DNA of 40,370 bases from an uncultured Oscillospiraceae bacterium. Its GTDB lineage: Bacteria; Bacillota; Clostridia; Oscillospirales; Oscillospiraceae. A program made the position numbers and the translations under genes. Where the stretch lies: NCBI GenBank assembly GCA_900759385.1, contig CAAEUZ010000054.1, positions 1 through 40,370 of the forward strand, written 5' to 3'. The notes beneath the pieces are model-generated. The model was given only the letters and a program-made list of their open reading frames with translations, searched no databases and was not told where the DNA came from. Shown here piece by piece: positions 34,719 through 40,370 of this stretch (within the stretch, counting starts at the first letter, position 1; the number at the start of each line of letters is the position of its first letter).

Positions 34719-36413
34719 GTGAAGTTTTCTGAAATATCTTATAATCGCCCTGACGTGGAGGCGGCGAAAAAGTTTTACACCGAAGCGGCGGAGAGGCTCT
34801 CCACCGCGGGGAGCTTCGGCGAGGCTGAGGCCGTGTTCCTGGCGGTGGAGGATTTTTCCCGGCAGCTTGACACCATGTTTACCGTCGCCCAGATACGCCA
34901 CGACATAGACACGAGGGACGAATTCTATAACGCCGAGGCCGGGTTTATCGACTCCGCTGCGCCCGAGCTGCAGGAGTTCACCCAGCGCTGGGACCTGGCC
35001 ATGCTCGCCTCGCCGTACAGGCCGGAGTTCGAGCGCAAATACAACCGCCTCATGTTCCTGAACACGGAGATCGACCTGCGCACCTTCTCCAGCGAGATAG
35101 TGCCGGAGCTGCAGCGGGAGAACGCGCTCACCACCGAGTACTCCAAGCTCCTGGCCTCGGCGCAGATCCCCTTTGAGGGCGGGACGTACACGCTCTCGCA
35201 GCTCACGCCCATCAAGCAGGACACGGACGCTGCGCGCCGCCGTGCCGCCTGGGCGGCGGAGGATGCCTGGTACGCCGCCAACGAGCAGCGCCTGGACGGG
35301 ATTTACGCCGAGCTCGTCACCCTGCGCGACGCCATGGGCAAAAAGCTCGGGCACGACGGCTACATCCCCCTCGGCTACGACCGCATGATGCGCAACTGCT
35401 ACGGCAAGGACGACGTGGAGCGCTTCCGCGCCGCCGTGCGCGAGTACATAGTGCCCATAGCCGGGAGCGTCTACGCCGTTGTGGCAAAGCGCCTGGGGAA
35501 GACGCTGCCCATGGGCTACGCCGACTGCGCCATGTGGTTCCGGGACGGCAACGCCAGGCCCACCGGCACGCCGGAGGAGATACTCGCCGCCGGGCGCAGC
35601 TTTTACCACGAGCTGAGCGGGGAGACGGCGGAGTTCATAGACTTCATGCTGGATAACGGCATGATGGACGTCCTATCCAGGCCGGGCAAGGCCGGGGGCG
35701 GGTACTGCACGACCCTGACCGCCTACAAATCCCCCTTCATCTTTGCCAACTTCAACGGGACCAGCGGCGACGTGGAGGTCATAACCCACGAGGCCGGCCA
35801 CGCCTTCGCCAGTTACACGGCGCGGGACATCGTGCCCAGCTCCAGCGCTTCACCCTCCCTGGAGGCCTGCGAGGTGCACTCAATGAGCATGGAGTTCTTC
35901 GCCGAGCCCTGGGCCGAGCGCTTTTTCGGCGCGGACGCGGACAAATTCCGCTGGCAGCACCTGGCCGACGCCGTGACCTTTATCCCCTACGGCACGCTGG
36001 TGGACCACTTCCAGCACGAGTGCTATGAGCACCCGGAGTGGACGGGCGGCGAGCGCAACGAGTGCTGGCTGCGCCTGCAGGGCGCCTATATGCCCTGGCT
36101 CAAGCCAGAGGCTGAGCTGGGCTTTTACTCCTCCGGCCGCGCCTGGCAGCGCCAGAGACACATCTACCAGTACCCATTCTACTACATAGACTACTGCCTC
36201 GCCCAGACAATCTCGCTCCAGTTCTGGGCCCTGATCGCGAAGGACCGCGGCGCGGCCTGGGAGAAATATATGGCGTATACCCGCCCGGCCGGGACGATGA
36301 CCTTCCTCGAGCTGCTCGAGCAGGCGGGGCTGCGCTCCCCGTTCGACCCGGAGACGCTTAAAGAACTGGCCGGGGAGGCCAAGGCCTGGCTGGACACCCA
36401 CGACGCGGTATAA
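34719..36413 (+). CDS. M3-family oligoendopeptidase (PepF-like)
   Basis: 564 residues; cytoplasmic zinc peptidase that cleaves short peptides. The zinc motif HEAGH is at 357-361 with the third ligand Glu385 in CEVHSMS, as in the M3 family (HExxH...E). Length is normal for the M3B group. I chose the GTG at 34719-34721: AGGAGG lies 7 bases upstream, and the residues before it (a Pro/Gly/Ala-rich 49-residue stretch) are not family-like. The longer open frame begins inside the DUF1232 gene. Confidence 0.9.
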   Translation: MKFSEISYNRPDVEAAKKFYTEAAERLSTAGSFGEAEAVFLAVEDFSRQLDTMFTVAQIRHDIDTRDEFYNAEAGFIDSAAPELQEFTQRWDLAMLASPYRPEFERKYNRLMFLNTEIDLRTFSSEIVPELQRENALTTEYSKLLASAQIPFEGGTYTLSQLTPIKQDTDAARRRAAWAAEDAWYAANEQRLDGIYAELVTLRDAMGKKLGHDGYIPLGYDRMMRNCYGKDDVERFRAAVREYIVPIAGSVYAVVAKRLGKTLPMGYADCAMWFRDGNARPTGTPEEILAAGRSFYHELSGETAEFIDFMLDNGMMDVLSRPGKAGGGYCTTLTAYKSPFIFANFNGTSGDVEVITHEAGHAFASYTARDIVPSSSASPSLEACEVHSMSMEFFAEPWAERFFGADADKFRWQHLADAVTFIPYGTLVDHFQHECYEHPEWTGGERNECWLRLQGAYMPWLKPEAELGFYSSGRAWQRQRHIYQYPFYYIDYCLAQTISLQFWALIAKDRGAAWEKYMAYTRPAGTMTFLELLEQAGLRSPFDPETLKELAGEAKAWLDTHDAV

Positions 36414-36447
36414 AAAACGGTCCGGGAATTCAGCGAATTCCCGGACC
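36412..36447 (-). terminator. Terminator of ilvE (converging with the peptidase gene)
   Basis: Minus-strand 13-bp perfect stem GGTCCGGGAATTC / GAATTCCCGGACC followed by GTTTTTTA. The peptidase gene ends just to its left. Confidence 0.88.
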
Positions 36448-36460
36448 TCCTTCAAAACCT

Positions 36461-37531
36461 TCAGCAGACCTTGACTATCCAGCCCCTGGTGTCGGGCACC
36501 TTGCCCCACTGTATGCCGGTCAGCTCGTCGTAGAGCCGCTGGGTGAGGGGGCCTATCTCGTTGTTGTTGATGACGTGCTCGACGTCCTTATAGGCCAGCA
36601 CGCCCATGGGAGAGACGACCGCGGCGGTGCCGCAGCCCCAGGCCTCCTCCAGGGCCCCGCTCTCGGCGGCCTCGATGAGCTCGTCAACGCTGATGTTGCG
36701 CTCCTCCACCTCGTAGCCCCAGTCCCTGAGGACCTCTATGCAGCTCTTGCGCGTGATGCCGGGCAGGACGGTGCCGCCGGAGATGTCGGGCGTTACCACC
36801 TTGCCGTTTATCTTGAACATGACGTTCATCGCACCGACCTCTTCGATGTACTTCATGTTCACGCCGTCGAGCCAGAGCACCTGGGCGAAGCCCTTCTTCT
36901 CGGCCTCCTCGCCGGCGCGCATGCTGGCCGCGTAGTTGCCGCCGCACTTGGCGTAGCCCGTGCCGCCGCGCACCGCGCGCACGTCGCGGCTCTCGATCAT
37001 GATGCGCACCGGGTCTATGCCGCCGGCGTAATAGCTGCCGCTGGGCGAGGCTATGATGCAGAAGAGGTAGTGGTGCCCGGCGTGGACGCCCAGCTGCGCG
37101 TCGGTGGCGATGATGAACGGGCGCAGGTAGAGGCTGGTGCCGTACTCGTGCGGTACCCAGCTCTCATCCACCGTTACCAGGGTCTTGAGCGCCTCGAGGT
37201 ACACGTCCTCCGGCACGGGCGGGATGCACATGCGCAGGGCGGAGTTGTTCATGCGCTTTATGTTCTCCGTCGGGCGGAAGAGCTGTACCGTGCCGTCCTC
37301 GGTACGGTAGGCCTTCAGGCCCTCGAAAATCTCCTGTGCGTAGTGCAGCACGTTGGCGCAGGGCATGAGCTCAATGGGGCCGTAGGGGACTACGCGCGGC
37401 GAGTGCCAGCCCTGGCCCTCGTCATAGTTCATGAGGAACATGTGGTCGGAGAAGACCTTGCCGAAGCCGAGCTTATCCGACGGCACTTTCTCCTTGGGGG
37501 CGGTTGTCCTGGTGATTGTTATCTTCTCCAT
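36461..37531 (-). CDS. ilvE: Branched-chain amino acid aminotransferase
   Basis: 356-residue fold-type IV PLP enzyme, the last step of Leu/Ile/Val synthesis. PLP lysine is Lys195 in TGYAKCGGNYAAS; EVGAMNVMF and GGTVLPGITRKSCIEVLRDWGYEVEER are the cofactor and substrate motifs. Length matches the family. ATG 37529-37531 has GGAAGGA upstream. Transcribed alone. Confidence 0.95.
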   Translation of the reverse strand: MEKITITRTTAPKEKVPSDKLGFGKVFSDHMFLMNYDEGQGWHSPRVVPYGPIELMPCANVLHYAQEIFEGLKAYRTEDGTVQLFRPTENIKRMNNSALRMCIPPVPEDVYLEALKTLVTVDESWVPHEYGTSLYLRPFIIATDAQLGVHAGHHYLFCIIASPSGSYYAGGIDPVRIMIESRDVRAVRGGTGYAKCGGNYAASMRAGEEAEKKGFAQVLWLDGVNMKYIEEVGAMNVMFKINGKVVTPDISGGTVLPGITRKSCIEVLRDWGYEVEERNISVDELIEAAESGALEEAWGCGTAAVVSPMGVLAYKDVEHVINNNEIGPLTQRLYDELTGIQWGKVPDTRGWIVKVC

Positions 37532-37593
37532 AAGTATCTGTCCTTCCCTCAGTTAAATTGGCGCCGCTCTCTACGGCGGCCGTCTATATAATA

Positions 37594-37602
37594 ATCATAC
37601 CA
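37594..37602 (-). promoter_or_regulatory. Extended -10 promoter of ilvE
   Basis: Minus strand TGG TATGAT followed by TATTATATAG. No good -35 found. A GGCCGCCG/CGGCGCC hairpin lies in the leader; it is too short for a T-box. Confidence 0.45.
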
Positions 37603-37695
37603 CACTCTGTGCTCGTTGCATAGAGAATATTGGCAGACACGCGGAACTTTGTGGATATTGTTGAAAAAAATGCGCACACATAGTGAAAGGAGCCG

Positions 37696-38847
37696 ATGAG
37701 CTTGCCTGTAAACGTCAGTATCGTGCCCTGCCCGGACTATTCACCGGAGCGGCTGGACGCCGCTGTTGCCGCCGCCATAGCCCCTCTGGGCGGGCTGGAC
37801 TGGGTGAAGGCGGGCATGACCGTGGCCATAAAAACCAACCTGGTATCGCGCATGAGCCCGGACAGCGCCGCCGTCACGCACCCGGAGGCGGTGGCGGCCC
37901 TGGTGCGCATGCTCACCGCGCGCGGCGCGCGCGTAATCGTGGGTGACAGCCCCGGCGGGCCCTGGACGGCCGCGTGGGTGCACTCCGTCTATCACGGCGC
38001 GGGCATGGACGCCGTAGTGCGCGCGGGAGGGGAGCTGAACGATGACTTCGGCACCGCCGAGGTGAGGTTCCCGGAGGGCAGGACGGCGAAGTCCTTCAGC
38101 TACACCTCCTGGCTGCAGAAGGCCGACGCGATAATAGATTTTGCCAAGCTCAAGACCCACGGCATGGCGGGCATGACCTGCGCGGTGAAGAACTTCTTCG
38201 GCACCATACCGGGCACCAGGAAGCCGGAGATGCACTATATGCACCCGAACACGCCGGACTTCTGCTCTTTGCTGGTGGACCTGGCGCTCTATAACGCACC
38301 GCGCCTGACGCTGGTGGACGCCGTGGAGTGCATGGAGGGCAACGGCCCCACGCAGGGTACGCCGCGGCACATGGGGGCCCTCCTGGCCGCCGACACGCCC
38401 TTTAACGCCGACCTGGTCTGCGCGCACCTCATCGGCCTGGAGGCCATGAACACCCCGACCGTGGCCGAGGCGGTCTCCCGCGGGCTCTGCCCGGCGGACT
38501 GGCGGGAGCTGGAGCTGAGCGGCGACCCGGACGAGTTCGCCCTGCCGGACTTCGAGACCCTGCCCGTGGGGGCGAAGATAGACTTCCGCACCAAGCTGCC
38601 CATCGTCAGCGCCTTCATGCGCCGGGCCTTCGGCACGGGGCCGAAGATAGACCGCGCCAAATGCGTGGGCTGCGGCAAGTGCGCCCAGGTGTGTCCGGCC
38701 AAGGCCGCGGAGGTGGTAAAGGGCAAGGCCAGAATTGACGCGAAAAAGTGCATCCGCTGCTTCTGCTGCCAGGAGTTCTGCCCCAGGGGCGCGGTGAGCG
38801 TCCACCGGCCGCTGCTGGCAAGGCTGCTGGAGCGGGACAAAAAATGA
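37696..38847 (+). CDS. DUF362-domain protein with two [4Fe-4S] clusters
   Basis: 383 residues. DUF362 covers about 1-310 (family pattern with ...IKTNLVSR..., FAKLKTHGMAGMTCAVKNFFGTIPG). The C-terminus has ferredoxin motifs Cys323-326-329-333 and Cys352-355-358-362. Such proteins are thought to act as redox or maturation factors in anaerobes; the substrate is unknown. The ATG lies only 3 bases after AAAGGAG; the in-frame TTG at 37702 has better spacing and could be the true start. Confidence 0.8.
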   Translation: MSLPVNVSIVPCPDYSPERLDAAVAAAIAPLGGLDWVKAGMTVAIKTNLVSRMSPDSAAVTHPEAVAALVRMLTARGARVIVGDSPGGPWTAAWVHSVYHGAGMDAVVRAGGELNDDFGTAEVRFPEGRTAKSFSYTSWLQKADAIIDFAKLKTHGMAGMTCAVKNFFGTIPGTRKPEMHYMHPNTPDFCSLLVDLALYNAPRLTLVDAVECMEGNGPTQGTPRHMGALLAADTPFNADLVCAHLIGLEAMNTPTVAEAVSRGLCPADWRELELSGDPDEFALPDFETLPVGAKIDFRTKLPIVSAFMRRAFGTGPKIDRAKCVGCGKCAQVCPAKAAEVVKGKARIDAKKCIRCFCCQEFCPRGAVSVHRPLLARLLERDKK

Positions 38848-38864
38848 AAAGGCCGCACAGCGCA

Positions 38865-38896
38865 CGCCGCCCGGGTAAAATCCACGGGCGGCGTTT
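38865..38896 (+). terminator. Terminator of the DUF362 gene
   Basis: Stem CGCCGCCCG / CGGGCGGCG with 11-base loop, followed by TTTC. Confidence 0.7.
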
Positions 38897-38954
38897 CTGC
38901 GCGTGAGCACCGCTTCGCAGGCGGGCGCGGCATGAACATTTTTCATGTTGCGTT

Positions 38955-38983
38955 TTGCGTCGAAAAGCGTCTATATATAAAAT
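38955..38983 (+). promoter_or_regulatory. Candidate promoter of the sigma/anti-sigma operon
   Basis: -35 TTGCGT (38955-38960), 17-base spacer, -10 TAAAAT (38978-38983). An overlapping second pair (first TTGCGT with TATATA) is also possible. Confidence 0.5.
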
Positions 38984-39010
38984 AGGCCGCTGCGGGGAGG
39001 AGGGAGAACC

Positions 39011-39553
39011 GTGGCCGGGGGAAAGTTCATGGAAGAGCTGTATATGAAATACCGCCGTCTGATGTACGCGACGGCGCTCAAACTGGTATCCGGACGGGAG
39101 ACGGCGGAGGACGTGGTGCATGACGCGGTGGTAAAGCTGATAGAAAAAGAGGAAACTTTGCGCACTCTGAACCGTTGCGCTTTGACCAGCTATGTTGTCT
39201 ATACTGTACGAAACACTGCGATAAACCATCTCCGGCGCCAGGACACCCGCAGCCGCCACAGCGTGCCTGCCGGGGCGCTGCCCGAGGACTTCGAAAGCGC
39301 GGACGAGGCCCCGGGGCCGGAGGAGCTCGCGCTCCTGGCGGAGCGCAGTGAACGGTTCGCGGAGATATGGGGCACCCTGCCCGACGACACGCGCACTCTC
39401 CTGGCGGGAAAGTACCTGCTGGAGAAGAGCGACGCCGAGCTGGCCGAGACCTTCGGCTGCAGCGCGGCGAGCGTGCGCATGAAACTTACACGCGCCCGCC
39501 GCAGGGCGATGGACGCGCTGAGAAAGGGGGAATTTGACAGTGGAAAAGCGTGA
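39011..39553 (+). CDS. ECF-subfamily RNA polymerase sigma factor
   Basis: 180 residues. Sigma region 2 covers about 8-75 (LMYATALKLVSGRETAEDVVHDAVVKLIEK) and region 4 about 120-175 (LPDDTRTLLAGKYLLEKSDAELAETFGCSAASVRMKLTRARRRAMDAL, the promoter -35 binding HTH). No region 1.1 or 3, so an ECF type. GTG 39011 follows GGAGGAGGGAG; ATG 39029 is an alternative. The next gene, overlapping by 14 bases, is the anti-sigma. Confidence 0.9.
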   Translation: MAGGKFMEELYMKYRRLMYATALKLVSGRETAEDVVHDAVVKLIEKEETLRTLNRCALTSYVVYTVRNTAINHLRRQDTRSRHSVPAGALPEDFESADEAPGPEELALLAERSERFAEIWGTLPDDTRTLLAGKYLLEKSDAELAETFGCSAASVRMKLTRARRRAMDALRKGEFDSGKA

Positions 39554-40295
39554 AGAGCTGCTGCAAAGCTGCGAGGACGCGCTCTTCGCCGTGCTGGTTG
39601 CGCACGCGCTGGAGGCCGAGGGCGAGGCCCTGCTGGCCGAGGCGGAGCGCCTGAATGCGGAGGAACCCGGCACGGATGACGTCCCGGGGCTGGACCGGCG
39701 CTGCCTGGGCGCCATACGGGCGCATGAGCGCAAAACCGGCTCGCGCCGCGTTGTACGCCGTGCGTACAACCTCCTGAGCAAGGCGGCTGTCGCCGCCTTG
39801 ATAGCCGCTGTGCTCGTGGTCGGAGTGTTTGCGGCCTTCCCGGAGGTGAGGGTCGGGGCGCTGAACCTGCTCATAACCGTGTCGGAGAGCGACACTGAGC
39901 TGTACGTGCCCGGCAGCGAGCAGGTTCAGAACCCCGGCAGCGGCGAGGTGCCCTTTTTCGGCTACACCTTTGAGATCCCGGAGGGCTGGGAGCACGTCGA
40001 GTCCGAGCACAGCCTGGCCGGCTGGTACGATGGCTATTCCCGGGCGGACGGCGCGGAGCTGAACATAGAAGCATTGACAACCTCCGGTTCAAAGGTGTTC
40101 CTGGACACCGAGGACGCCGACCTCACGGAACAGATAAAAGTGAACGGCTGGGACGGGCTGCATATAATAAAGGGCACAGCTGAGACGGTGGCCTGGGCGG
40201 ATATGGACGCCATGTGCTTCGTGGTGATTCTCACATACGGCGCAGAGGACGGTACGGCGATGGAGATCGCCGGGAGCGCAAAGCTGCAACCCTGA
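39540..40295 (+). CDS. Probable membrane-bound anti-sigma factor
   Basis: 251 residues. A cytoplasmic part (about 1-75), one membrane helix (about 81-101, KAAVAALIAAVLVVGVFAAF) and an extracytoplasmic domain to the end (DUF4367-like in layout, with YTFEIPEGWEHVES). No zinc HxxxCxxC motif of the ZAS type in the N-terminus. GTG 39540 lies 9 bases after AAAGGGGG and overlaps the sigma gene by 14 bases; TTG 39534 is possible but too close. Confidence 0.75.
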   Translation: MEKREELLQSCEDALFAVLVAHALEAEGEALLAEAERLNAEEPGTDDVPGLDRRCLGAIRAHERKTGSRRVVRRAYNLLSKAAVAALIAAVLVVGVFAAFPEVRVGALNLLITVSESDTELYVPGSEQVQNPGSGEVPFFGYTFEIPEGWEHVESEHSLAGWYDGYSRADGAELNIEALTTSGSKVFLDTEDADLTEQIKVNGWDGLHIIKGTAETVAWADMDAMCFVVILTYGAEDGTAMEIAGSAKLQP

Positions 40296-40370
40296 AAAGA
40301 CGGCGAACTTGCGCCTGACTCCTTCCCGGAAACGGGCAACGCCTGAATAATGCCGCCGGCGCCGGGTTCC
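40296..40370. other. Right window edge, no gene seen
   Basis: 75 bases after the anti-sigma stop. No hairpin or start codon with ribosome binding site was recognised. Confidence 0.5.

Noticed and set aside
37532..37602. T-box leader for ilvE
   Set aside because: Leader too short and no conserved T-box sequence; only a small hairpin.

Overview
The window looks like chromosomal DNA from a GC-rich, strictly anaerobic member of the Clostridia, most like the Oscillospiraceae and their relatives. The evidence is indirect: sigma-A type promoters and purine-rich Shine-Dalgarno sites, a clostridial-order Rnf operon, an HxlR regulator, an ECF-transporter S component beside a type III pantothenate kinase, a guanine riboswitch by a BMP-family nucleoside transporter, and many iron-sulfur and flavin enzymes. 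No species can be named. There are no insertion sequences, phage genes or CRISPR arrays; it reads as ordinary core and accessory chromosome.

Layout. 1-6.2 kb: the start of a secreted protein, a HAD phosphatase, a four-gene leftward operon (ArsC/Spx-like, YjbR-like, cyclase, metallo-beta-lactamase fold), a membrane-anchored XRE regulator, and two flavodoxin-like reductases divergent from an HxlR regulator. 6.2-8.6 kb: a repeat-bearing gap and a cytoplasmic GH2 glycosidase. 8.6-13.8 kb: a complete rnfCDGEAB operon (ferredoxin:NAD+ oxidoreductase ion pump) with its own promoter, a palindrome over the -35 and a terminator. 13.9-16.6 kb: an old-yellow-enzyme type oxidoreductase, then a probable pantothenate transporter S component with coaX.

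16.6-20.7 kb: a leftward four-gene operon of MoxR-type AAA ATPase, VWA protein, FMN-dependent alpha-hydroxyacid-oxidase-like enzyme and a small unknown protein. 20.9-24.8 kb: hypB, an 895-residue multi-cluster flavoprotein and hypA in one direction, with no hydrogenase genes in the window. 24.9-27.9 kb: tRNA-Arg(ACG), a D-2-hydroxyacid dehydrogenase, and an Ada regulator overlapping a cysteine-rich CCG-domain protein.

27.9-33.9 kb: a leftward purine salvage locus: xpt, then a guanine riboswitch with terminator, then a BMP lipoprotein, a hairpin-rich spacer, a double ABC ATPase and two permeases. 34.1-40.4 kb: a DUF1232 protein, an M3 oligopeptidase, ilvE, a DUF362 ferredoxin-like protein, and an ECF sigma/anti-sigma pair at the right edge.

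Functionally the window joins energy conservation (Rnf, multi-cluster oxidoreductases, Ni maturation factors), flavin redox enzymes, CoA precursor supply and purine salvage. Genes are tightly packed, with many 1-14 base overlaps implying translational coupling.
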